Shown: in pieces, positions 25,791-33,487 of the stretch
How positions within the stretch are numbered: the first letter of the stretch is position 1
Layout of the letters: every line of letters starts with the position of its first letter
Assembly (NCBI RefSeq): GCF_027484945.1
Contig: NZ_JAIXRZ010000005.1
Span: 1-42,903, forward strand
DNA length: 42,903 nt
Reading direction: 5' to 3'
Source of the DNA: Flavobacterium sp.
GTDB taxonomy: Bacteria; Bacteroidota; Bacteroidia; Flavobacteriales; Flavobacteriaceae
Made by a program: the position numbers and the translations under genes
Notes under the pieces: generated by a model
The model's input: the letters and a program-made list of their open reading frames with translations, nothing else
The model's database searches: none
What the model was told of the DNA's origin: nothing

Positions 25791-28511
25791 ATGAAAGACG
25801 AAGAAGAGGATATAGTACCCGAAGATGAGGGATCTCAAGATGATTTTAATGAGAATACGTCACAGGAGCCTGCTGAAGAAGGTTTTGATGATGTAATTCG
25901 TCCGGCATCGGGCAGTCATTTTTACGAAAACAATGAAAATCCTGAAGATACCATAACCAAAGTAACGGGTATGTATAAGGATTGGTTCTTAGATTATGCT
26001 TCGTATGTAATCCTTGAACGAGCGGTTCCTGCAATTGAGGACGGATTTAAACCCGTGCAGCGTAGAATTATGCACTCAATGAAAGAGTTGGATGATGGGC
26101 GCTATAACAAAGTAGCCAACATCGTAGGGCATACCATGCAGTATCATCCCCATGGCGATGCTAGTATTGGTGATGCTATTGTGCAAATTGGTCAAAAAGA
26201 CTTGCTTATCGATATGCAAGGAAACTGGGGAAATATCCTCACAGGCGATGGTGCTGCTGCATCCCGCTATATAGAGGCGCGTATTTCTAAACTGGGCCAA
26301 GATATTCTGTACTCTCCCAAAGTGACCAACTGGCAATTGAGTTATGACGGACGTAAAAACGAACCGATTCACTTGCCGGTAAAGTTTCCGTTACTGCTTG
26401 CTCAAGGTGCCGAAGGAATCGCGGTGGGATTATCTACAAAGATTCTTCCCCACAATTTTAACGAACTCATCGATGCGTCAATTAAAGTATTGAAAGGAAA
26501 GTCGTTTACAATTTTTCCTGATTTTCCTACAGCAGGAATTGCCGATATGTCCAATTATAATGACGGTATGCGCGGTGGCCGTGTGCGTGTGCGTGCCAAA
26601 ATTGCTCAATTGGACAAACAGACGTTGGTCATCACTCAGATTCCGTTTTCAACCAATACGTCATCGCTGATCGATAGTATTTTGAAAGCCAATGAGAAAG
26701 GAAAAATTAAAGTCAAAAAAATAGAAGACAATACTGCGGCTGAGGTTGAAATTTTAATTCATCTTCCTCCCGGAGTTTCACCCGATAAAACCATTGATGC
26801 CTTGTATGCGTTCACGGCTTGTGAAACATCTATTGCGCCGCTTGGATGTGTGATTGTAGATAACAATCCGATTTTTATGGGGGTTTCAGAAATGTTGCGC
26901 ATTTCAACCGAACGAACGAAGAACTTACTGAAGCGAGAGTTGGAAATCCAATTGGACGAACTCGAAAACAAATTGCATTTATCAACTTTAGAGAAGATTT
27001 TTATTCGCGAGGAAATGTACATCGACTTTAAGTTGTATTCGGATCGTGAATCATTGTACCGCTATTTATATACCCGTTTTGAGCCGTTTAAAAAAGACTT
27101 TCTTAGGGAAATTCATGATGATGATTTGCAAAAGCTGACGCAAATTCCGATGATTCGAATTACTCGTTTTGATTCGGATAAAGCCGATGAAGCCATTGCA
27201 AAACTGGAAGCCGAAATGGAGCAAGTCAAACATGATTTGGACCATCTTACGGACTATGCAATTGCATTTTTTCAAACGATTAAAGACAAGTATGGAAAAG
27301 GGCGAGAGCGACAAACGGAAATACGAAACTTTGATACCATTGAAGCAACTAAGGTTGTTTTGCGCAATACCAAATTGTATGTAAATCGTGAAGAAGGATT
27401 CATTGGAACTAGTTTGAAACGCGATGAGTATGTAGCCGATTGCTCGGATATTGATGATGTGATTGTTTTCTTGCGCGATGGAAAAATGATGATTGCCAAA
27501 GTCGATGATAAAAAGTTTATCGGTAAAGACATTATCCATGTTGCAGTTTTTGATAAAAACGACAAGCGCACCATCTACAATATGATTTATCGCGATGGGA
27601 AAAACGGAGCTTCGTTTATCAAACGCTTTAATGTGAGTGGAGTAACCCGCGATAAGTTTTATGATCTGACCCAAGAAAAGCCGGGTAGTATGGTGCTTTA
27701 TTTTTCTGCAAATCCCAATGGTGAAGCAGAAACAGTGACTATATTGTTACGCCAAGTGGGGAGTGTGAAAAAATTGAAGTGGGATGTCGACTTTGCCGAA
27801 ATTATGATTAAAGGTAGGGCATCGCGAGGCAATACCGTGAGTAAATACCCAATTAAGAAAATTGAACTCAAAGAAAAAGGAATTTCAACACTCCGTCCAC
27901 GCAAAGTTTGGTTTGACGATACGGTTCAGCGTTTGAATGTTGATGGTAGGGGCGAACTATTGGGCGAATTTAAACCAAACGATCGTTTGCTACTTATCAA
28001 TCAAAGTGGAAAATTAAAAACGATAATCCCTGAGTTATCTACCCACTTTGACGAAGATATGATTGTATTGGAAAAATGGAATCCAAACAAGCCGATTTCA
28101 TGTATTTATTTTGACGGCGAAAAAGAACGTTATTTTGTGAAACGTTTCTTAGTTGAAAACGAAAACAAAGAAGAAATTTTTATTTCTGAACATGAAAAAT
28201 CCCAATTGGAAATTGTATCCACCGATTGGCGTCCCGTGGCAGAAGTAATTTTTGCTAAGGTGAAGGGTGTACAAAAGGAAAATCAAGTGGTCGATTTAGA
28301 GCAGTTTATTGCAGTAAAAGGCATTAAAGCTCTCGGAAATCAACTAACCGCTGAAAAATTAAAACAAGTAAATTTACTTGATCCCTTGCATTTTGAAGAA
28401 CCAGAAGAGGTAGCGGAGCCTATACCTACTGCGCAAGTTGAATCGGACTTTAATTCAGATATTCCAACTGCATTGGATGATGACGGACAAATCACCTTGG
28501 CTTTAGAATAA
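25791..28511 (+). CDS. parC: DNA topoisomerase IV subunit A
   Basis: The DNA-cleaving subunit of topoisomerase IV, 906 residues. After an acidic N-terminal extension (about 1-50) come FKPVQRRIMHSM (86-97), YHPHGDASIGDA (118-129) and the catalytic tyrosine Y160 in AAASRYIEARI. A coiled-coil and tower region follows, then a C-terminal beta-pinwheel (about 540-830) with repeated hydrophobic blades, and a 50-residue acidic tail ending DDDGQITLALE. Ala124 sits where many GyrA/ParC have the quinolone-contact Ser; this looks usual for the Bacteroidota form. A terminator follows within a few bases. Confidence 0.92.
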   Translation: MKDEEEDIVPEDEGSQDDFNENTSQEPAEEGFDDVIRPASGSHFYENNENPEDTITKVTGMYKDWFLDYASYVILERAVPAIEDGFKPVQRRIMHSMKELDDGRYNKVANIVGHTMQYHPHGDASIGDAIVQIGQKDLLIDMQGNWGNILTGDGAAASRYIEARISKLGQDILYSPKVTNWQLSYDGRKNEPIHLPVKFPLLLAQGAEGIAVGLSTKILPHNFNELIDASIKVLKGKSFTIFPDFPTAGIADMSNYNDGMRGGRVRVRAKIAQLDKQTLVITQIPFSTNTSSLIDSILKANEKGKIKVKKIEDNTAAEVEILIHLPPGVSPDKTIDALYAFTACETSIAPLGCVIVDNNPIFMGVSEMLRISTERTKNLLKRELEIQLDELENKLHLSTLEKIFIREEMYIDFKLYSDRESLYRYLYTRFEPFKKDFLREIHDDDLQKLTQIPMIRITRFDSDKADEAIAKLEAEMEQVKHDLDHLTDYAIAFFQTIKDKYGKGRERQTEIRNFDTIEATKVVLRNTKLYVNREEGFIGTSLKRDEYVADCSDIDDVIVFLRDGKMMIAKVDDKKFIGKDIIHVAVFDKNDKRTIYNMIYRDGKNGASFIKRFNVSGVTRDKFYDLTQEKPGSMVLYFSANPNGEAETVTILLRQVGSVKKLKWDVDFAEIMIKGRASRGNTVSKYPIKKIELKEKGISTLRPRKVWFDDTVQRLNVDGRGELLGEFKPNDRLLLINQSGKLKTIIPELSTHFDEDMIVLEKWNPNKPISCIYFDGEKERYFVKRFLVENENKEEIFISEHEKSQLEIVSTDWRPVAEVIFAKVKGVQKENQVVDLEQFIAVKGIKALGNQLTAEKLKQVNLLDPLHFEEPEEVAEPIPTAQVESDFNSDIPTALDDDGQITLALE

Positions 28512-28513
28512 AT

Positions 28514-28545
28514 AAAAACCTGCTTATTTAAAGCAGGTTTTTTTT
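28514..28545. terminator. Bidirectional terminator between parC and the TerC gene
   Basis: AAAACCTGCTT-ATTTA-AAGCAGGTTTT with T tracts on both strands. It begins 3 nt after the parC stop and is 58 nt from the TerC-family stop. Confidence 0.88.
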
Positions 28546-28602
28546 CAATGCGTTTAAAGTTGAAACTATTAAGCGTTCAAAACAAAGTTAAAAGTCCACG
28601 AT

Positions 28603-29445
28603 TTATTTAGACGAAGCGTCTGTGTCGCCCTGAATTGTATTGTTGTGTAATTGAACAGGCTTACTTGATTTTTTCATTTTCATGTTTAAGAATTCAACAA
28701 ACAAAGAAAAGAAAATCGAAAAGTACAAATACCCTTTAGGAATACTATGGACTTCGTTGTTGCCAAAAAATCGGAAGGAAGCTAAATGAGATCCTTCCGC
28801 CAAGAGCATTACGCCAATCAAGATTAAGAAAGATAGTCCTAATATTTGAATAGTAGGATGTTTGTTTACAAAAACAGAAACCGGATTAGCAAAAATCATC
28901 ATAATTACAATCGAAATGACTACCGATAAAATCATAATAATAAGTGCTGCTTCACCAAATCCTTTTGGAGCCGGTTCGCTACTAATTAAACCTACTGCCG
29001 TTAAAATACTATCAAATGAAAATACGATATTAAGTAATGCGATTTGAATAATGGCATTTGACAGCGAATTGGAAGCTTTTCCATTTTCACCATCCTCGGC
29101 ACCTTCCAATTTATGGTGAATTTCGCTTACCGATTTATATAATAGGAATAACCCACCTACAATAATAATGATACTCTGTCCCGTAATATGTCCCGACAAA
29201 AAGCCCCAGTCAAAGTCGTAAATACTTTCTTTTAGACTCATTACCCATGTGATGCCAAACAATAAAAGGATACGAAACAACATGGCTAAAAGGAGGCCAA
29301 TTCGACGCGCTTTCGGTTGATCTGCAGGCTTGAGTTTTCCAGAAACGATCGAGAGAAAAACAATATTGTCAATCCCAAGAATTATTTCCAAAAAAGTTAA
29401 GGTTAATAGCGCGATTATCGCGTCGGTCGTAAATAAAACTTCCAT
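28603..29445 (-). CDS. TerC family integral membrane protein
   Basis: A 280-residue polytopic protein with about seven transmembrane helices. It has the family motif TFLEIILGIDNIVFLSIVSG (18-37) and the second acidic repeat LLNIVFSFDSILTAVG (about 138-153), both bearing membrane Asp/Glu typical of the TerC/YkoY group. Members are linked to metal (manganese, calcium) export and tellurite resistance. No other ter genes are present, so a manganese or general cation role is more likely than tellurite resistance. Hydrophilic C-terminal tail. Confidence 0.88.
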   Translation of the reverse strand: MEVLFTTDAIIALLTLTFLEIILGIDNIVFLSIVSGKLKPADQPKARRIGLLLAMLFRILLLFGITWVMSLKESIYDFDWGFLSGHITGQSIIIIVGGLFLLYKSVSEIHHKLEGAEDGENGKASNSLSNAIIQIALLNIVFSFDSILTAVGLISSEPAPKGFGEAALIIMILSVVISIVIMMIFANPVSVFVNKHPTIQILGLSFLILIGVMLLAEGSHLASFRFFGNNEVHSIPKGYLYFSIFFSLFVEFLNMKMKKSSKPVQLHNNTIQGDTDASSK

Positions 29446-29483
29446 GATTAATGTTATGTTTATTATAATAGGTTAGACGGAAG

Positions 29484-29861
29484 TTAGTCCAATTTTGTTA
29501 CAGTTCCCGTTTGTTTATTTATATCTCCTACAAAGGAATATTCCATAATATACTGATTACCCATAGTTTCTACGATACGCATGCTTATGGCTTTTTTCTC
29601 GTTGCGGTTTCGTGGATTTTTTTTTTGAATAATAAGTTCGCAATCGTTGACCCAACGTACATTAGCGGTGTCGGTTCGACCGTGGTAGGTTTCAATCTGT
29701 TCGTTTTTGGTGCGAACGAAACGGGTTGTGTCGGCTTTACCATTAATGATTTGAACAAATTCAAACGAACCGGTCGTAAAATCAGTGCAATTGCATTCGG
29801 GCATTTTTTGGCACGAGTAGGTCAAAAAAAGAAGTAATGCTGCTAAAATTGTTTTTTTCAT
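29484..29861 (-). CDS. Small lipoprotein of unknown function
   Basis: From ATG 29861 it encodes 125 residues with a lipoprotein signal (MKKTILAALLLFLTYSCQK, lipobox TYSC). A compact beta-rich domain follows (CTDFTTGSFEFVQIINGKAD, RTDTANVRWVNDCELII, QYIMEYSFVGDINKQTGTV). Homologues of this family are, as I recall, often labelled 'DNA topoisomerase IV' in databases, but nothing here resembles a topoisomerase; the label probably spread from the neighbouring parC. A longer frame from 29927 would translate the structured element at 29873-29936 and is rejected. Confidence 0.75.
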   Translation of the reverse strand: MKKTILAALLLFLTYSCQKMPECNCTDFTTGSFEFVQIINGKADTTRFVRTKNEQIETYHGRTDTANVRWVNDCELIIQKKNPRNRNEKKAISMRIVETMGNQYIMEYSFVGDINKQTGTVTKLD

Positions 29862-29872
29862 AGTTTTTTGAA

Positions 29873-29936
29873 GCTTATCCTGCTTTCCGCTGTATCCCTT
29901 CACCTTGTTACGGGGATGCCGCTTCAATCAGGGCTA
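29873..29936 (+). ncRNA. Structured element with two nested stems, possible dispersed flavobacterial RNA
   Basis: An outer stem TCCTG (29878-29882) with CAGGG (29929-29933) encloses an internal loop with TTTCCGC on one side and GCTTCAAT on the other. An inner stem GTATCCC (29892-29898) with GGGATGC (29913-29919) is capped by a 14-nt loop. Read as + strand RNA, the non-Watson-Crick positions are U.G pairs; on the - strand they would be A.C mismatches, so the + strand is the likely RNA. I recall very similar sequence in many flavobacterial intergenic regions. It might be the Flavo-1 family, but I cannot verify that. Confidence 0.5.
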
Positions 29937-29967
29937 GATATTTCGATTGTTAAATCAAATTAAAATA

Positions 29968-30198
29968 TTATTTAGGATTGCCATCAAATAGCGCTTTCAT
30001 AATGGTTTGTAACCCTTTAAAAGCTAAAAATACGGCAGTAATACAAAATAGGCAACCGATTACCAATACTAAATAATGCCAATGGGTGTGTTTATTCATA
30101 AAAGCATTATACATCACAATGGGTCCAATAAACATCAAGGGTAACGACCCGAAGAGATATTTAATGCCTTTAGCTAAAGTTTCTTTGTCTGTACTCAT
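29968..30198 (-). CDS. DUF6095 family membrane protein
   Basis: A 76-residue protein with two transmembrane helices (about 14-31 and 42-62) and the opening KETLAKGIKYLFGSLPLMFIG that I associate with the DUF6095 family. Function unknown. In flavobacteria it is often found between murQ and a small lipoprotein gene, as here. Heptamer repeats fill the 280 bp between it and murQ, so co-transcription with murQ is uncertain. Confidence 0.82.
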   Translation of the reverse strand: MSTDKETLAKGIKYLFGSLPLMFIGPIVMYNAFMNKHTHWHYLVLVIGCLFCITAVFLAFKGLQTIMKALFDGNPK

Positions 30199-30231
30199 TT
30201 TGAAAAGTAAGTGGTCCCGGAACTGTGGGAG

Positions 30232-30350
30232 AGATTAGTTGTTGGTGACTAGTGACTAGTGATTAGTGACTAGTGACTAGTGATTAGTGATTAGTGATTA
30301 GTTGTAAGTCATTAGTCGAAAGTCATTAGTCGTTAGTGATTAGTCGTTAG
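30232..30350 (+). repeat. Heptamer tandem array, TGAYTAG/TCRTTAG units
   Basis: Seventeen consecutive 7-bp units in unbroken register. From 30246 they read TGACTAG twice, TGATTAG, TGACTAG twice, TGATTAG three times, then TTGTAAG, TCATTAG, TCGAAAG, TCATTAG, TCGTTAG, TGATTAG and TCGTTAG. AGATTAG and TTGTTGG precede them. The core unit is identical to that between parE and parC, 4.5 kb away. Confidence 0.95.
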
Positions 30351-30390
30351 GAGTCTTGTTTATTTTTACGCTACTATTTATCATTCAAAA

Positions 30391-30488
30391 TTTCTATCTT
30401 CTATTTTCTATTTTCCATCTTCTATTTTCTAGTTCACAATTTAAACTCTTCCAACATTTAAAATTTATAATTCAAAATTTATAATTTA
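30391..30488 (-). repeat. Heptamer array of TTTCTAT then AAATTTA-type units running into murQ
   Basis: In 7-bp register: TTTCTAT, CTTCTAT, TTTCTAT, TTTCCAT, CTTCTAT, TTTCTAG, TTCACAA, TTTAAAC, TCTTCCA, ACATTTA, AAATTTA, TAATTCA, AAATTTA and TAATTTA. The first six share CTAT/CTAG (TAG on the minus strand); the last five are AT-only variants. The final units contain the murQ stop and its last two codons (30479-30488). Confidence 0.75.
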
Positions 30489-31291
30489 AACCCTTCCACC
30501 GCTTTGCGCACACTGCCATGCGTTAAAAGCAATTGATTGGCGGTTTCATAATCTACGCCGGTGGCATCCATAATCATACGAGTGCCGCGGTCTACTAATT
30601 TGGCATTACTTAATTGCATATCGACCATTTTATTTCCTTTAACACGACCCAATTGAATCATGGCGGTTGTGGAAAGCATATTTAATACTAATTTTTGTGC
30701 GGTACCTGCTTTCATCCGACTGCTACCGGTCACAAATTCGGGACCGACGACTACGACTACAGGATATTGTGCAACAAGAGCGAGCGGACTCCCCGCATTA
30801 CAAGTAATGCAGCCGGTTAGTATTCCTTTGGCGTTACACGCTTCCAATCCCGAGATTACATAAGGTGTTGTTCCTGAAGCGGCAATGCCAACCACTACAT
30901 CATCAGGGCCAATTCCTTCGGCTTCCAGATCCAGCCAGCATTGGGTTGTACTGTCTTCGGCGTTTTCAACTGCCCGTCGTATGGCTTGATCGCCACCAGC
31001 GATGATACCATTGACTAGCTCGTGGGGAACACCAAAGGTTGGTGGACATTCCGATGCATCAACAATTCCCAAACGACCTGAGGTTCCAGCTCCAATATAA
31101 AACAAACGACCACCTATTTTCAGCTTTTCTACAATTTTAAGCGCTAAGGCCTCAATTTGGGATAGTGCTTTTTCAACTGCTAAGGGGACCGTTTTATCTT
31201 CGGTATTGATATACGTAAGCAAATCGTGAACACTCATTTGTTCCAAATGTTCGTAATTTGAAGACTGCTCTGTAGTTTTAATAAAGTGCAT
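30479..31291 (-). CDS. murQ: N-acetylmuramic acid 6-phosphate etherase
   Basis: It cleaves the D-lactyl ether of MurNAc-6-phosphate to give GlcNAc-6-phosphate, part of peptidoglycan recycling. The 270-residue SIS-domain protein shows YIGAGTSGRLGIVDASECPP (65-84, containing the catalytic Glu), GIIAGGDQAIRRAVENAED (about 94-112), GIAASGTTPYV (sugar-phosphate SIS loop) and SSRMKAGTAQKL. It is slightly shorter than E. coli MurQ (about 300) because the C-terminal helical part is short. The upstream PH-domain gene ends 2 bp before it, so they are co-transcribed. Confidence 0.95.
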   Translation of the reverse strand: MHFIKTTEQSSNYEHLEQMSVHDLLTYINTEDKTVPLAVEKALSQIEALALKIVEKLKIGGRLFYIGAGTSGRLGIVDASECPPTFGVPHELVNGIIAGGDQAIRRAVENAEDSTTQCWLDLEAEGIGPDDVVVGIAASGTTPYVISGLEACNAKGILTGCITCNAGSPLALVAQYPVVVVVGPEFVTGSSRMKAGTAQKLVLNMLSTTAMIQLGRVKGNKMVDMQLSNAKLVDRGTRMIMDATGVDYETANQLLLTHGSVRKAVEGFKL

Positions 31292-31293
31292 GG

Positions 31294-31674
31294 TTATTTA
31301 CAGGTATGGAAGGTGATGATTTTTTGAACATCATAGACGTTAACCGATTTGTTGAATTGTTTAACAATACTAGGGTTTGCTTCGCTAGATACCCAAACCT
31401 TCAATTCGGCATCCAGATCAAAAGTACCGGCACTCTCAATGCTAAATCGAGTGATGCTTTTGTATGGAATGGAGGTGTAAGCCACTTTACTTCCTGTAAT
31501 CCCTTGTTTTTCAACAAGAATAATCCGTTTGTTTGAGAAAATGAATGTATCGCGAATAAGCTTGAATCCAATTTCTATCGCTTCCCCCTCAACCATTAAT
31601 TTTCCGTATTCTTGTTGTAAGCTTTCTAAACTAGCCGTACCTGCGTTGCCCATTAAGGCTGAAAAAAGTCCCAT
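31294..31674 (-). CDS. PH domain-containing protein
   Basis: A 126-residue soluble protein with a bacterial PH (DUF1696-type) domain. Features are EAIEIGFKLIRDTFIFSNKR, then IILVEKQGITGSK, IPYKSITRFSIESAGTFDLD and AELKVWVS. Bacterial PH-domain proteins of this kind have no settled function. The KSVNVYDVQKIITFH end is a helix typical of PH folds. It lies 2 bp upstream of murQ in the same operon, although no link to wall recycling is known. Confidence 0.8.
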   Translation of the reverse strand: MGLFSALMGNAGTASLESLQQEYGKLMVEGEAIEIGFKLIRDTFIFSNKRIILVEKQGITGSKVAYTSIPYKSITRFSIESAGTFDLDAELKVWVSSEANPSIVKQFNKSVNVYDVQKIITFHTCK

Positions 31675-31770
31675 ATTGTGGATTTATTTTAATAAGTATA
31701 AATGTACAAAATATGCCTTGAAATTCAAGTCTAAAAAAAAGGAATTAATTGATCAAATAAGACTTAGTTT

Positions 31771-32442
31771 TTACAAAAAAAGTGCCAATACAACCCCTAA
31801 GATAATTACCGATATTTTGGCAATGGAAAATTTATGTCCTTCGCTACTTTCAAAAATAATTGTAGAAGAAATGTGCAATAAAACACCGATTACTATGGCG
31901 GTTATTTCGTTATAACAGCTACTCAATGCAGGAATGGTGTCGGACAAAAAAGTTCCAAGCGGGGTCATTAATGCAAATCCGATCATAAAAACAGCTAAGG
32001 TATTTTTGGAAAGTCCCGCTTTTGTAAAAAAGAGGGTTAAGATTATTGCTATTGGAAAATGATGTACCGCAATCCCCAGCGCCAAATCATGATGATGACC
32101 AATTGGGAATCCCTCCAATAAAGCGTGCAGACACAAGCTTATAAACAACGACCACGGCATTTTTGAAAGGTGTCCATGACCATGCACATGACCGTGTTCG
32201 GCACCTTGAGAAAAAAACTCCAAAACAATTTGAAAAATAATTCCCAATAGAATAAAAATACCAATGTGTTTTACACCCGTATGTTCATAAACTTCAGGTA
32301 ATAAATTCAGTATCGTTAATGATAGTAGAAATGAACCACTAAAAGCCAATAATATTTTCAATTGCTTCTTCTCTTTGGGTTGCAACCAAAGCGCTGCTCC
32401 AAAACCAAGTAACACTGAAAGTAAGGGAAGAAGGTAATTCAT
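31771..32442 (-). CDS. ZIP family metal transporter
   Basis: A 223-residue protein with about seven to eight transmembrane helices. The cytoplasmic loop has a His-rich stretch EHGHVHGHGHLSK (about 81-93). Helix IV contains the metal-binding ALLEGFPIGHH and helix V HHFPIAIIL, the paired motifs that form the binuclear metal site of ZIP carriers. It would import zinc or other divalent metals across the inner membrane. The start codon lies directly next to the heptamer array at 32450-32568, so that array forms its 5' region. Confidence 0.88.
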   Translation of the reverse strand: MNYLLPLLSVLLGFGAALWLQPKEKKQLKILLAFSGSFLLSLTILNLLPEVYEHTGVKHIGIFILLGIIFQIVLEFFSQGAEHGHVHGHGHLSKMPWSLFISLCLHALLEGFPIGHHHDLALGIAVHHFPIAIILTLFFTKAGLSKNTLAVFMIGFALMTPLGTFLSDTIPALSSCYNEITAIVIGVLLHISSTIIFESSEGHKFSIAKISVIILGVVLALFL

Positions 32443-32449
32443 TTTTAGT

Positions 32450-32568
32450 ATTCTATTCTCTATATTCTATTCTCTATTCTCTATATTCTATTCTCTATAT
32501 TCTATTCTCTATATTCTATTCTCTATATTCTAATCACTAATCACTACTCTCTATATTCTATTCTCTCC
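32450..32568 (-). repeat. Heptamer array alternating ATTCTAT and TCTCTAT, with embedded TCACTAA units
   Basis: Seventeen units in constant register: mostly ATTCTAT and TCTCTAT in alternation, then ATTCTAA, TCACTAA, TCACTAC, TCTCTAT, ATTCTAT and TCTCTCC. On the minus strand these are ATAGAAT, ATAGAGA and TTAGTGA. The embedded TTAGTGA units are the same sequence as the TGATTAG arrays (circularly permuted), which ties this array to the others. Confidence 0.93.
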
Positions 32569-32598
32569 AAACTAACCCCGGGCATTCACTAACCAATC

Positions 32599-33354
32599 CT
32601 ACTTAAAAATCAAAATCAATCGTTCGCTGGTTTTTTTATAAAATTTCTTCAGTTTATAATCGCCAAAGATATCCAATAAATAAATGCCGGCGCGATCCAT
32701 CATTTCCTGAAAGTCTTCTAAACGCAAGGCTCTTACTTTTTCGTAATAACAAAAATCTTCTCCTTGGTCATGAAACCGAATCTCTTTGATAATGTATTTT
32801 TCGTCGGTGTAGCGTTTAATATGAAAGGTAATTCCATCAACGGTTTTTTCTTCTTCAGGAACTAAATCGGCAATTACTTGCTCCACGTTCATAAAATCAA
32901 TCACGCCAAATCCATAGGTGCTTAAGCTATTGTGAATAGCCGCTAAGGTTTTAAAATTGTCTTCATCTTTGTCAAAATAGCCAAAACTGGTAAATAAATT
33001 GAATACAGCATCAAACTTTGCTTCAAAAGGAATGCGCATATCGTGAACTTGAAAACGCAACTGTTTGTTTTCATTTTTTGAGGCCTCGGCAATACTATTT
33101 GCAGATAAATCAGCGCCCGTCACTTCATAGCCTAACTGACTCAAATAAATAGAGTGGCGGCCCCGACCACAAGCCAAATCCAATACTTTTGCCTTTTCGG
33201 GTAGATTCAAATACTGAGTTAAATTATCCATGAACAATTGTGCTTCACGGTAATTTCGTTCTTTGTATAAAATGTGGTAATAGGGCGTATCAAACCATGA
33301 AGTATACCATTGGTCGTCAGCAGTTGGTTGCGTCTGTGTATTCAAATCGGACAT
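32599..33354 (-). CDS. Class I SAM-dependent methyltransferase
   Basis: A 251-residue Rossmann methyltransferase. Motif I is VLDLACGRGRHSIYLSQLG (57-75) with motif II TGADLS. Motif IV is FDAVFNLFTSFGYF (about 112-125) and the post-motif GFGVIDFMNVEQ follows. The C-terminal half has KRYTDEKYIIKEIRFHDQGE and FQEMMDRAGIYLLDIFGDY, common in small-molecule methyltransferases. Substrate unknown. The gene stands alone and is divergent from the THUMP RNA methyltransferase gene, about 130 bp away. Confidence 0.85.
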   Translation of the reverse strand: MSDLNTQTQPTADDQWYTSWFDTPYYHILYKERNYREAQLFMDNLTQYLNLPEKAKVLDLACGRGRHSIYLSQLGYEVTGADLSANSIAEASKNENKQLRFQVHDMRIPFEAKFDAVFNLFTSFGYFDKDEDNFKTLAAIHNSLSTYGFGVIDFMNVEQVIADLVPEEEKTVDGITFHIKRYTDEKYIIKEIRFHDQGEDFCYYEKVRALRLEDFQEMMDRAGIYLLDIFGDYKLKKFYKKTSERLILIFK

Positions 33355-33487
33355 TTAATCACTTCAAATCAATTTCAACGTGCAAATTTAGTGTATTTTT
33401 GCCCATCTAAATCAAATGAACTTTTTTTTGGTTGGGACAGGTTCAATTTTGAATTAGTGTTCGGTCCAAAACTTGGTTGTTGTCTTT

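Noticed and set aside
26160..26165. Quinolone-resistance change in ParC (Ala at the usual Ser position)
   Set aside because: HPHGDASIGD appears to be the normal sequence of the Bacteroidota topoisomerase IV A subunit, so it cannot be called a resistance mutation.
27066..27674. 202-residue minus-strand open frame inside parC
   Set aside because: It is the antisense shadow of a well-conserved coding region, without promoter or recognisable domain.
28603..29445. Tellurite-resistance island
   Set aside because: The TerC homologue is single, with no terA, B, D, E or Z around it; it is a housekeeping-type membrane protein.
29862..29927. N-terminal extension of the small lipoprotein
   Set aside because: It would translate the structured element and place the lipoprotein signal inside the protein; ATG 29861 gives a proper signal peptide.
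31529..31915. 128-residue plus-strand open frame across the PH and ZIP gene ends
   Set aside because: It overlaps two confident minus-strand genes and the AT-rich gap; composition is low-complexity and no start signal is present.
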